DNA of 64,000 nt, taken from Candidatus Coatesiibacteriota bacterium. Lineage in GTDB: Bacteria; JAFGND01. The position numbers and the translations under genes were made by a program. The DNA lies in the NCBI GenBank assembly GCA_016927185.1, contig JAFGND010000034.1:33427-97426 (forward strand). The letters are read 5' to 3'. This document shows, piece by piece, positions 17,667 to 25,862 of the stretch. Within the stretch, counting starts at the first letter, position 1. The number at the start of each line of letters is the position of its first letter. The notes beneath the pieces are model-generated. The model did no database searches. It was given only the letters and a program-made list of their open reading frames with translations, and was not told the origin of the DNA.

Positions 17667-18461
17667 ATGTTAACTGATCTTATTTCATATGAAAAAATAA
17701 AGGAGTTCAAGGCTGCTCACAAGATACTTTCAGAGATGTCATATAATAGGGTAAAAATAACAAAAGGTTATGCAAACAAGACATTGAAGGTTGATTTATC
17801 AACCAATACTATTGAAAATAAGCCAGTCAATCAAATGATGAAGGATAAGTTTATCGGAGGTAAGGGATTTGATCTCTACCTCATGTGGCAGGAAGTAAAT
17901 GGAAATACGAAGTGGAACGATCCTGAAAATACTATATGCATCGCTTCAGGACCTCTTGGGGGAACAACATCTTACCCAGGGTCAGGAAAATCAATCGCAA
18001 CATCTATTTCGCCTCTTACACAGTCGGTTGTAGACTGCAATGTTGGAGGTTTTTTCGGTCCTTTTCTTAAATGTTCTGGATGGGATGCTATTGCTCTCAC
18101 CGGGAAAGCATCTGAAGATGTTATCATATTCATAGATGGTGAGAACTGTAAAGTCACTATTGAAACTGCTCCTTTCGAGGAAATTAATGCTCATATATTA
18201 AGTGAACAGTTAACAAGAATGTATGCAAGGAATGAAATTGATCAGAGAAATATCTCAGTTGTGTCTGCAGGCAGAGCAGCTGAAAATACATTCTTTGGTG
18301 TTCTGAATTTTTCCTGGTATGATTTCAGGAGAGAAACCTCAAGGATTAAACAAGCAGGCAGGGGTGGAATAGGAACGGTTTTCAGAGATAAGAAAATTAA
18401 AGCAGTTGTTGCAAAATGCCCATACTGGAGACCAAAATGGTCAATAACCTTAAATGATTAG
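17667..18461 (+). CDS. Aldehyde ferredoxin oxidoreductase, domain 1 only (split AOR)
   Basis: The 264 residues match only the N-terminal domain (AFOR_N) of tungsten-pterin aldehyde oxidoreductases: KFIGGKGFDLYL, IASGPLGGTTSYPGSGK, VGGFFGPFLKCSGWDAIALTG and the closing AGRGGIGTVFRDKKIKAVV. In known AORs this beta-rich domain forms the base of the active site and contacts the two pterins. Here the gene simply stops where domain 1 ends; domains 2 and 3 are in the next gene, 8 bases on. The N-terminus is about 30 residues longer than usual. GGAGG precedes the ATG. The tag stop is not explained by a frameshift, because the following frame begins with an unrelated ferredoxin module. Confidence 0.88.
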   Translation: MLTDLISYEKIKEFKAAHKILSEMSYNRVKITKGYANKTLKVDLSTNTIENKPVNQMMKDKFIGGKGFDLYLMWQEVNGNTKWNDPENTICIASGPLGGTTSYPGSGKSIATSISPLTQSVVDCNVGGFFGPFLKCSGWDAIALTGKASEDVIIFIDGENCKVTIETAPFEEINAHILSEQLTRMYARNEIDQRNISVVSAGRAAENTFFGVLNFSWYDFRRETSRIKQAGRGGIGTVFRDKKIKAVVAKCPYWRPKWSITLND

Positions 18462-18469
18462 GAGAAGAT

Positions 18470-20452
18470 ATGCCAAACCTGACTATAAATGGTATGACAA
18501 TCTCAGTTCAAGAGGGAACAAATCTCCTTGAAGCAGCAGCCTCATTGGGAGTTAAAATCCCAACCCTTTGTTACCATGAAACAATAAAACCTCATGGTTC
18601 ATGCAAAATCTGCATCACTGAGATCAAGGTTAAGGATCAGACCAAGATGTTACCTGCATGTACGTATATTATCAATGAAGATGTTGAAGTATTTACTGAA
18701 AGCGAAAAAACCAGAAATGCAAGGAAGAGAATGCTTTCAAACTTGCTTTCATTCTTCCCTAATGTACCATATCTGAGGAAACTGGCAGATGATTTCGGGA
18801 TCATACCAGATATAGATGAAAGCAAGGTAAAAAGCAAGAAAACAGATGCTTGCATATTATGCGAAAGATGCGTAAGAGTATGTAAAGAATCTGTATGGGA
18901 GAACATACTTGAATTTGAGGGAGTGGGATATAACAGAAGAGTAGTAATGTCTGAAGAAAAAGCTGCTTTTTGTGTTGGATGTGCTACCTGTGCATATGTC
19001 TGCCCAACGGGAGCAATAAAGGTCACTGATGAATTCAACAATCCTGTAGATCCACTTAGAATAAGAAAATATGGAATGAGATTGAATACTGAAGTATTCA
19101 GATATGATGACCAGCAATGCCAAATGAGAAGGTCCGGAACTGCTCACCTTGTAGAAATAATGGATGCATATGATCTTCTTCCTACTCATAATTACAAATT
19201 TGGAAAACACGAGTTGACACCTCAGATATCTTCCAATATATGGATAGAAAAATTTGTTAAGCAGAATGTTCCTGATGGATGCTGGAACGGTTGCATGATG
19301 GCTTGTGCCAAGGGAATCAGTGATTTCATTCTTGAAACAGGACCCTACAAGGGAGAAAAAGTACTTGTAGATGGACCTGAATATGAGACTGCTGCAGGAT
19401 GCGGTTCTAATATAGGGGTTTTCAATCCTCATGTTATTGCAGAAATAAATTTCTATTGTGATACATATGGAATAGATACTATATCATTCGGAACTGCACT
19501 TGCATTCGTAATGGAATGTTATGAAGCTGGGATACTGAATAAGGAAATAACTGGAGGACTGGAGCTAAAGTTCGGAGCAGAAAAGGAATCTCTGGAAATA
19601 TTACATCAGATGGCTGAGGGCAGAGGTTTTGGAGTGATAGTAGGTAAGGGTATAAGGCGCATGAAGAAAATATTTGCAGAGGAATATGGTGGAGATCCGA
19701 AATTTCTTCATGATATTGGCATGGAATCAAAGGGTATGGAGTACTCAGAATATATGACAAAGGAATCTCTTGCAATGCAGGGTGGTTATGCAATGGCTTT
19801 GAAGGGAGCCCAGCATGATGAAGCATGGCTGATTTTCATGGATATGGTAAACAATCAAATTCCGACATTCGAGATGAAAGCAGAAGCTTTGCACTATTTC
19901 CCAATGTTCAGGACATGGTTTGGATTGATGGGACTTTGCAAACTCCTCTGGAACGATATTGAGCCAATTGATAATGCCAAGACAAAAGAACCTGCCAAGG
20001 TGCCCGGTCATGTTGAAGGATATTGCAATTACTTTGCGGGAATGACAGGAATAGAGATAACACCTGCAGAGCTTATTCTCCAGTCGGAACGCGTCTACAA
20101 TTTTCAGAGAGTTTTCAATCTTAGATTGGGTTTTGGTACAAGAGAACACGACAGAGGACCTTACAGAGCAATGGGACCTGTAACTATTGAAGAATACGAA
20201 AGCAGACAGGAAAGATATGACACTCAATTGAAAGAAAAGGTAGGAGTTGATCCTGATGGAAAGTCATCTGCAGAAAAGCTGGCAATATTACGTGCTTTCA
20301 GGGAAGATCAGTATGAAAAGCTTCTCGACGCTGTTTATATAAGACGAGGATGGACAAATGATGGCATACCAAAAATATCAAAAATGAGGGAACTTGGAAT
20401 GGATTTCCCTGACGTAATTGAGATAATCAAGCAAGCTGGCGTTAATGAATAA
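18470..20452 (+). CDS. NuoG-like Fe-S module fused to AOR domains 2-3 (second half of split AOR)
   Basis: Residues 1-75 are a [2Fe-2S] ferredoxin domain (Cys34, 45, 48, 64). Residues 125-185 hold two [4Fe-4S] motifs (Cys128/131/134/138 and 168/171/174/178), as at the N-terminus of NuoG and formate dehydrogenases. From about 195 the protein is AFOR_C: RRSGTAHLVEIMDAYDLLPTHN, a cluster motif GCWNGCMMACAKG (Cys271, 275, 279), and a fourth cysteine in GLMGLCKLLW (Cys490). Classical AOR has C-x2-C-x3-C; here the first gap is three residues. AOR oxidises aldehydes to acids and passes electrons to ferredoxin. The extra clusters probably form an internal wire to another carrier. AGGAG precedes the ATG. 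Confidence 0.88.
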   Translation: MPNLTINGMTISVQEGTNLLEAAASLGVKIPTLCYHETIKPHGSCKICITEIKVKDQTKMLPACTYIINEDVEVFTESEKTRNARKRMLSNLLSFFPNVPYLRKLADDFGIIPDIDESKVKSKKTDACILCERCVRVCKESVWENILEFEGVGYNRRVVMSEEKAAFCVGCATCAYVCPTGAIKVTDEFNNPVDPLRIRKYGMRLNTEVFRYDDQQCQMRRSGTAHLVEIMDAYDLLPTHNYKFGKHELTPQISSNIWIEKFVKQNVPDGCWNGCMMACAKGISDFILETGPYKGEKVLVDGPEYETAAGCGSNIGVFNPHVIAEINFYCDTYGIDTISFGTALAFVMECYEAGILNKEITGGLELKFGAEKESLEILHQMAEGRGFGVIVGKGIRRMKKIFAEEYGGDPKFLHDIGMESKGMEYSEYMTKESLAMQGGYAMALKGAQHDEAWLIFMDMVNNQIPTFEMKAEALHYFPMFRTWFGLMGLCKLLWNDIEPIDNAKTKEPAKVPGHVEGYCNYFAGMTGIEITPAELILQSERVYNFQRVFNLRLGFGTREHDRGPYRAMGPVTIEEYESRQERYDTQLKEKVGVDPDGKSSAEKLAILRAFREDQYEKLLDAVYIRRGWTNDGIPKISKMRELGMDFPDVIEIIKQAGVNE

Positions 20453-20481
20453 AATGAAGTGATAAAAAACAAGGAGACTTG

Positions 20482-22290
20482 ATGGATATAGAGGCAAGGT
20501 TAAATAAACTAGATATACCAGATGAGATAAAGGAAAGAATTCTTCCATGGTTAAATCCCCCATTTAATGAAAAGACAGTTGCAGAAATTTCTCAACTTAT
20601 TGAAAAAGAAGATATTAGCTCTCTAAAAGACAGATTCTGGATTGATCTGGAATTTGGTACTGGAGGATTAAGAGGAATAATGGAAGCAGGAACCAATAGA
20701 ATGAATATCCATACTATTGGAAGAGCAACTCAGGGGTTGGCGAATTATATAATAAAAAACACTGCAGATGGAGCATCAAGGGGAGTTGTAATTGCTTATG
20801 ATTCAAGACATAACTCGGTTTCTTTTGCCAGAGAGACATCTTCAGTTTTGTGTGCTAACGGAATTAAGGTTTATCTATATAGGGAAATGAGACCGACACC
20901 ATGCGTGTCTTTTGCAGTGAGATATCTCAATGCACAAGCTGGGATTATGCTTACAGCCAGCCATAATCCTCCCCAATATAATGGATATAAGGTTTCCTGG
21001 GATGATGGTTGTCAGGTTGTTTCACCTCATGACACAGGTATAATAGATGAAGTAATGAAAGTTGATCTTAACAAAGATATCAAGTATATGTCAATAAAGG
21101 AAGCAACTGAAAAGAACCTTCTTGTCTATCTTGATGAAAATGTTGATAATGCTTACAAGAAAATGGTGCTTGAATTGACACTCTCTCCTGAAGCAATTAA
21201 ATCACAAGCAAAGGACTTTATAATTGTATATACGCCTCTTCATGGAGTAGGCTCAACAATGATCCCGCATCTTCTTGAACAGAAAGGATTTAGAAATATT
21301 TACTGTGTCAAGGAGCAGATGAAACCAGATGGGGATTTCCCGACAGTTAAATCCCCGAATCCCGAAGAAGCAGAAGCACTTACGCTTGCCATCAAACTTG
21401 CAAAAGACAAAAAGGCAGACATTGTCCTTGCAACTGATCCGGATTCTGACAGACTGGGAATAGCTATTCCTGATGGAAGAGGAGAATTTGTTCAATTAAA
21501 TGGCAATCAAACACTTGCGCTTTTAGTTAATTATGTATTGAAACTTCTCAAAGATGGCAAGAGACTTCCTGAAAAACCAGCAGTTGTAAAAACAATTGTA
21601 ACATCCGATCTTATTACTGATATTGCAAAATACTATGGTGCAGAGACTTATGAGACCTTGACGGGATTCAAGTGGATTTATGGCAAGCAGAAGGAATTCG
21701 AGACTTCCAGTAAAAAACCCGCACCTGAATTTGTAGTAGGTGGAGAAGAATCATTCGGTTACAGCGTTGGTACAAAAGTGAGAGACAAGGATGGTTGTAT
21801 AGCATCCACAATGCTTGCAGAATATGCTGCATACTCTAAAAATATGGGATCCAATCTGTTAAAAGAGCTTGAGAATATTTACAGAATTCATAGTTATTAT
21901 CTTGAAAAGAATGTTTCATATGCTTTTCCAGGAATGGAAGGTCAGATTGAAATGTCTAAACTCATGGAAAAATTGAGAGCAAATCCACCGAGGATCATTT
22001 CAGGTTACAAATTCATGAAGATGCAGGATATCGAGAGAAACATTGAAACAGACTTCACTGATAACAGTGAAAAAGAAAGCAAGGGATTGCCTAAATCCAA
22101 TGTCCTTAAATTCCTCTTTGAAAATGGAGGCTGGATAGCAGCAAGACCTTCTGGAACTGAACCAAAAATCAAATTTTATTTCTCCATAAAAGAGCAGGTT
22201 GAGGAAAATATGGATAAGACAAGAGAAAAAGCTCTCGGAAAAATAAATGTAATGATCAAGGACTGGTTCAGGATTGCAGGAATAGAATAA
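20482..22290 (+). CDS. Phosphoglucomutase/phosphomannomutase
   Basis: This is a 602-residue alpha-D-phosphohexomutase of the PgcA/Pgm2 class. FGTGGLRGIMEAGTNRMN comes first. The phosphoserine loop is TASHNPPQYNGYK, the metal loop is DPDSDRLG, the sugar-binding loop is GGEESFGYS, and the phosphate-binding loop is RPSGTEPKIKFY. It interconverts glucose-1-P and glucose-6-P, feeding glycan or glycogen synthesis. The ATG at 20482 follows AAGGAGACTTG. It may be co-transcribed with the split AOR, 29 bases upstream. Confidence 0.94.
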   Translation: MDIEARLNKLDIPDEIKERILPWLNPPFNEKTVAEISQLIEKEDISSLKDRFWIDLEFGTGGLRGIMEAGTNRMNIHTIGRATQGLANYIIKNTADGASRGVVIAYDSRHNSVSFARETSSVLCANGIKVYLYREMRPTPCVSFAVRYLNAQAGIMLTASHNPPQYNGYKVSWDDGCQVVSPHDTGIIDEVMKVDLNKDIKYMSIKEATEKNLLVYLDENVDNAYKKMVLELTLSPEAIKSQAKDFIIVYTPLHGVGSTMIPHLLEQKGFRNIYCVKEQMKPDGDFPTVKSPNPEEAEALTLAIKLAKDKKADIVLATDPDSDRLGIAIPDGRGEFVQLNGNQTLALLVNYVLKLLKDGKRLPEKPAVVKTIVTSDLITDIAKYYGAETYETLTGFKWIYGKQKEFETSSKKPAPEFVVGGEESFGYSVGTKVRDKDGCIASTMLAEYAAYSKNMGSNLLKELENIYRIHSYYLEKNVSYAFPGMEGQIEMSKLMEKLRANPPRIISGYKFMKMQDIERNIETDFTDNSEKESKGLPKSNVLKFLFENGGWIAARPSGTEPKIKFYFSIKEQVEENMDKTREKALGKINVMIKDWFRIAGIE

Positions 22291-22296
22291 AACCTG

Positions 22297-23085
22297 TTAT
22301 TCCTCCCTTTTAGCTTCCTGCCATATCTCTTCAAGTTTTTCCAGAGAATATTCTGTCATTTTATGGTTGGTCTTTTCTTCAATATATCTGAATCTTCTGT
22401 CAAATTTGCTTATTGTACCTTTCAGAGCCTTCTCTGGATCCACCTTATAAAACCTGGATAGATTTACGACTGCAAATAACAAATCTCCAAGTTCTTCTTC
22501 CATCTTTTCAGCAGATAAAGAAGCTCTTAATTCTCTTATCTCCTCCTCAATCTTGTTAAGAACCTGTTCAGCCTTAGGCCAGTCGAAACCTACATTTGCA
22601 GCTTTTTCCTGGAGTCTTCTTGCCTTGAGGAGTACAGGAAAATCTCTTGGAACTCCATCAAGAGTGCTGCTTTTAGCTTTCCTTCTTGTCTGTTTCTTTA
22701 TGCTTTCCCAGTTCTTGAGAATTACTTTGGGATCTTCAGTCTCAATATCTCCAAAAATATGAGGATGCCTAAGTCTCATTTTATTAAGTAAACCTTCCTT
22801 TATTGCATCAAATGTAAATATCTCCTTCTCTTCTGCCATATGAATATGAAACATTATATGAAAAAGAAGATCCCCAAGTTCTTCCTTGAAGGCTTCATAA
22901 TCCTCATCTTCAATTGCCTCTGCAACTTCATATGCTTCTTCCAGCAAATAATTCTTGAGGCTTTCGAAGGTTTGTTGCCTGTCCCATGCACATCCGTTTT
23001 CACCTCTGAGAATATCAAGAAGTTCAAAAATATCATTCAAATCATATTTTTTCATAAATCCCTTCTTTTCTTGTATTGCTTCCAT
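22297..23085 (-). CDS. mazG: Nucleoside triphosphate pyrophosphohydrolase MazG
   Basis: The 262 residues contain two MazG domains. The first has LRGENGCAWDRQQTFESLK and the metal-binding EEAYEVAEAIE...EELGDLLFH. The second has EEIRELRAS...EELGDLLFAVVNLSRF. MazG hydrolyses NTPs and dNTPs to monophosphates for nucleotide-pool housekeeping. Its 3' end faces phosphoglucomutase with a 6-base gap. Confidence 0.95.
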   Translation of the reverse strand: MEAIQEKKGFMKKYDLNDIFELLDILRGENGCAWDRQQTFESLKNYLLEEAYEVAEAIEDEDYEAFKEELGDLLFHIMFHIHMAEEKEIFTFDAIKEGLLNKMRLRHPHIFGDIETEDPKVILKNWESIKKQTRRKAKSSTLDGVPRDFPVLLKARRLQEKAANVGFDWPKAEQVLNKIEEEIRELRASLSAEKMEEELGDLLFAVVNLSRFYKVDPEKALKGTISKFDRRFRYIEEKTNHKMTEYSLEKLEEIWQEAKREE

Positions 23086-23199
23086 TAGGCAATATTATGT
23101 CAATGAAAGAAGTTTTGAAACAGTAAATTATATAAAGCATGGCTGTCAATTGGCAATATTTCTTACAAAAAAGAGAATCTCTGACTTTACTATAATCAA

Positions 23200-23228
23200 T
23201 TGACAAAATAATAGCCTCAAGAATTAAT
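23200..23228 (+). promoter_or_regulatory. Probable sigma-70 promoter of trpB
   Basis: TTGACA at 23200-23205 and ATTAAT at 23223-23228 are separated by 17 bases, giving a transcript starting near 23235 with a leader of about 160 nt. A similar TTGACA/ATTAA promoter precedes the LysM gene at 34.7 kb. Confidence 0.55.
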
Positions 23229-23242
23229 GGCAGTTGTTCAAT

Positions 23243-23326
23243 ATGAAAACCGATTTTTGTAATATCATTGCTTCTTCAATGATCAGCCAGATTTGGCGCC
23301 CCCTCAACCAGGGCGCATCAATTTAA
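23243..23326 (+). CDS. Candidate 27-residue leader peptide with a Trp codon, upstream of trpB
   Basis: An ATG about 8 nt after the predicted transcription start opens a 27-codon frame ending in TAA at 23324. It has a single Trp codon (TGG at 23294-23296, residue 18), directly followed by Arg-Pro and by a GC-rich hairpin encoded within the peptide. Placement between a trpB promoter and trpB suggests Trp-dependent attenuation or ribosome stalling of the kind known for trpL and tnaC leaders. There is no clear Shine-Dalgarno, so translation is unproven. Confidence 0.4.
   Translation: MKTDFCNIIASSMISQIWRPLNQGASI
23296..23316 (+). promoter_or_regulatory. GC-rich hairpin in the trpB leader
   Basis: GCGCCC pairs perfectly with GGGCGC around a 9-base loop, in a region otherwise about 70 percent A+T. 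The first base of the stem is the last base of the leader-peptide Trp codon. The downstream ATCAATTTAATATTTCTTT is U-rich but not a strict U run, so it could be a weak terminator/attenuator. Confidence 0.5.
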
Positions 23327-23393
23327 TATTTCTTTCTAGTAACATCATATTTTTTTAAACAATTTTTTTAATTCCAACAGGAGGAATATTATC

Positions 23394-24557
23394 ATGAATA
23401 AAGGATACTTTGGAGAATTTGGAGGGCAGTACGTTCCCGAGGGATTGTTGCCCTATTTGAATAATATCGAACAGAAATACAATGAATTAAAGGACTCAGA
23501 TAGTTTCAAGTCAAGACTAAAGAGCCTTTTAAAGGAATATGTAGGAAGACCAAGTCCCCTCTATTTCGCAAAAAATTTAAGTAAAAATATCGGCTGCAAG
23601 ATTTATCTTAAAAGAGAAGATCTTAATCATACTGGAGCACACAAGATCAATAACACACTAGGGCAGGCATTGCTGGCAAAATCGATGAACAAAAAGGAAA
23701 TCATTGCAGAGACTGGAGCAGGACAACATGGAGTTGCTACTGCCACTGCTGCTGCCTTGCTTGGCATGAAATGCAAGATTTTCATGGGAAAGGTGGATAC
23801 AATAAAACAGAAACTCAATGTACAGAGAATAAGCCTTTTAGGAGCTGAAGTCATAACAGTTGAAAGAGGTTCTGGTATCCTTAAAGATGCAGTTGACGAG
23901 GCACTTGGTTATCTCATAGAGAATCCTGAGGTTTTCTATCTGCTGGGAAGCGTTGTAGGACCTCATCCCTATCCGACAATTGTAAGAAATTTTCAGAAAA
24001 TAATTGGTGAGGAAGCGAAAATGCAGATTATTGAACAAGAAGGAAGACTGCCTGATTATCTTATAGCATGCGTAGGTGGAGGAAGCAATGCAATGGGGCT
24101 TTTTTATGACTTCATAAATGAAGAAAATGTCAAGCTTATTGCTGTGGAACCAGCTGGCAAGGGATTGGAACCAGGGAATCATGCAGCTACATTGACACTG
24201 GGAAGTCCCGGAATAATACATGGTTTCAAATGCTACCTTCTTCAGGACAATGAAGGAAATCCAGCAGATATTCATTCCATTGCATCAGGACTTGATTATC
24301 CAGGAGTAGGACCTGAACCTTCAATGCTCAAAGACAGCAACAGATTAATCCTTGGATCAGTTACTGATGTTCAGGCAATAAACGCATTCAATTATCTTTC
24401 AAGGATAGAAGGAATAATTCCAGCGCTTGAGACAAGTCATGCTATTGCATTCATCCTCGAGCATTCATCCATGTTCAATAAAGATGATATTATTATAGTG
24501 AATCTTTCTGGACGTGGAGACAAAGATGTAGAAACAGTCCTGCAATCAAATAGTTGA
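23394..24557 (+). CDS. trpB: Tryptophan synthase beta chain, without a neighbouring alpha chain
   Basis: The PLP enzyme condenses indole and serine to tryptophan. The 387 residues have the TrpB1-type signature: [12 protein letters not shown] at the N-terminus, PLP lysine in [13 protein letters not shown], the catalytic glutamate in [13 protein letters not shown], the phosphate loop [19 protein letters not shown], and the end motif [15 protein letters not shown] precedes the ATG. trpA is not adjacent and neither are other trp genes, so it may act in indole salvage or pair with a distant TrpA. It is flanked by its own promoter and terminator hairpin. Confidence 0.95.
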   Translation: MNKGYFGEFGGQYVPEGLLPYLNNIEQKYNELKDSDSFKSRLKSLLKEYVGRPSPLYFAKNLSKNIGCKIYLKREDLNHTGAHKINNTLGQALLAKSMNKKEIIAETGAGQHGVATATAAALLGMKCKIFMGKVDTIKQKLNVQRISLLGAEVITVERGSGILKDAVDEALGYLIENPEVFYLLGSVVGPHPYPTIVRNFQKIIGEEAKMQIIEQEGRLPDYLIACVGGGSNAMGLFYDFINEENVKLIAVEPAGKGLEPGNHAATLTLGSPGIIHGFKCYLLQDNEGNPADIHSIASGLDYPGVGPEPSMLKDSNRLILGSVTDVQAINAFNYLSRIEGIIPALETSHAIAFILEHSSMFNKDDIIIVNLSGRGDKDVETVLQSNS

Positions 24558-24575
24558 AGATTATCTGAATTCTGA

Positions 24576-24609
24576 TAAGAGCTGAATATTAGAAGATATT
24601 TAGCTCTTA
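24576..24609 (+). terminator. Hairpin terminator after trpB
   Basis: A 14-bp stem (TAAGAGCTGAATAT with ATATTTAGCTCTTA, one G-U) closes a 6-base loop 19 bases after the trpB stop. The following CTCTAATTAATG is not a run of U, so termination may be imperfect. Confidence 0.6.
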
Positions 24610-24666
24610 CTCTAATTAATGTAAGTCTTTTCACTTGACAGTCTATGCATATATTTCTTCTGAATC

Positions 24667-25836
24667 ATGCTGAAAATGGCATTTGAAAAGTATTTTTTGA
24701 AAAATATCTTTCCTGCTTATTCAAGATTTCTTGATAATATGCCAGTACCTAATTTTCACTGGCTTGCCGAATGGAGAATAACGCAGAGATGCAATTTGAA
24801 ATGCACTTATTGCATACGGGATGGTCAAAGGGTAACTCCAGAAAATCTGCCTCTTGCAGTAGAGAATATAAAGAAAACAAAACCAAAGATAGTAATAATA
24901 ACTGGCGGGGAACCATTTCTTGTAGACAACCTTGAAAAGTGTATACTTGAAATAAAAGAAAGTATTAATCCCAAAATCAGGGTAACAACTAATCTTATTT
25001 ACAGGATGGAGAAAATTTTCAAAGTACTTCCCCATCTCCAGCTAATTCATGTTTCAATTGATGGTCTTGGAAAGCATAACAAGCTGAACAGGGGAATTGA
25101 TGGAGATTTCGTTATAAAAAGAATTGAGCAACTTGCAAGAGAAATTGAGAAACTTAATCTTAAGATAACAATAATGACTTTCACTGTGCTTTCCAGAGAT
25201 AATGGAAATGAAGAAGTAATGATACCTCTGGCAGAGAAGTTGCAATCTATATCCCCCAATATATATTGCCTGTTCGCTTCATTAATGCCTCCTTCAAATC
25301 CCTATTCGGTCTTGCATGATATCAATTATTACAATACAGCAAATAGTGCTTTTCTTAATCTGGAACAACGCTTTGGCAAAAATAAGGTTGGCTTTTTTTC
25401 ACCAGGTCCTTTCAATAGCTGGGAAAAGCACAAATATAACACCAGATGTTACAGGCAATATTTCAGGTATTTCGTCCAGCCTGATGGAGTAGTAGAATAC
25501 TGCAAACCTGAAACTCTCAGGTATTATGAAGCATTGATACTTGGGGCTGTCAACAGGAAGGATTTCAAAAACAGGTGGACTTATATAGCAAAGATCATGC
25601 TTCAAAGTCTCTGGGTTACAAGAATCAAACGCTATCATCCACTATGTCTAGCCCCATGCGAATGTGAAGAACATATTGACTGTTTCATGAGGCAGAAAGA
25701 TAAAGGTCACTGGTCTGAATTCTGGATGGAAAGGGATTTCAAACCTTTATCTGAAGAAGACAAGAACTTGTTTTCAAGATTTGTTAAAGAAAATGTTAAT
25801 GATAGCTTCAGCAAGGAATTGATGGATTTTCTTTAG
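24667..25836 (+). CDS. Radical SAM protein of unknown substrate
   Basis: The 389 residues contain the radical SAM cluster motif RCNLKCTYC (Cys42, 46, 49), ITGGEPF, and the later barrel strand motif IHVSIDGLGKHN. The C-terminal part has extra cysteines (YCKPETL, PLCLAPCECEEHIDC) in the manner of a SPASM or twitch domain, which would bind one or two auxiliary Fe-S clusters. SPASM proteins modify peptides or lipids; the substrate here cannot be read. It is followed at 26 bases by a GT-C-like membrane protein on the same strand. The start is uncertain because no Shine-Dalgarno is visible. Confidence 0.8.
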   Translation: MLKMAFEKYFLKNIFPAYSRFLDNMPVPNFHWLAEWRITQRCNLKCTYCIRDGQRVTPENLPLAVENIKKTKPKIVIITGGEPFLVDNLEKCILEIKESINPKIRVTTNLIYRMEKIFKVLPHLQLIHVSIDGLGKHNKLNRGIDGDFVIKRIEQLAREIEKLNLKITIMTFTVLSRDNGNEEVMIPLAEKLQSISPNIYCLFASLMPPSNPYSVLHDINYYNTANSAFLNLEQRFGKNKVGFFSPGPFNSWEKHKYNTRCYRQYFRYFVQPDGVVEYCKPETLRYYEALILGAVNRKDFKNRWTYIAKIMLQSLWVTRIKRYHPLCLAPCECEEHIDCFMRQKDKGHWSEFWMERDFKPLSEEDKNLFSRFVKENVNDSFSKELMDFL

Positions 25837-25862
25837 ATAACGAATTTTTTTGAAAAGGATAT

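Noticed and set aside
18637-20227. Open frames antisense to the AOR second gene
   Set aside because: Low-complexity translations without domains; the sense strand carries all Cys motifs.
17667-20452. Frameshift or point mutation splitting an ordinary AOR
   Set aside because: The second gene begins with a complete Fe-S module, its own ATG and a ribosome site, so a single mutation cannot explain the split.
23235-23393. T-box riboswitch ahead of trpB
   Set aside because: No AGGGUGGNACCGCG-like T-box sequence or specifier stem is visible. The leader is better explained by a short peptide plus hairpin.
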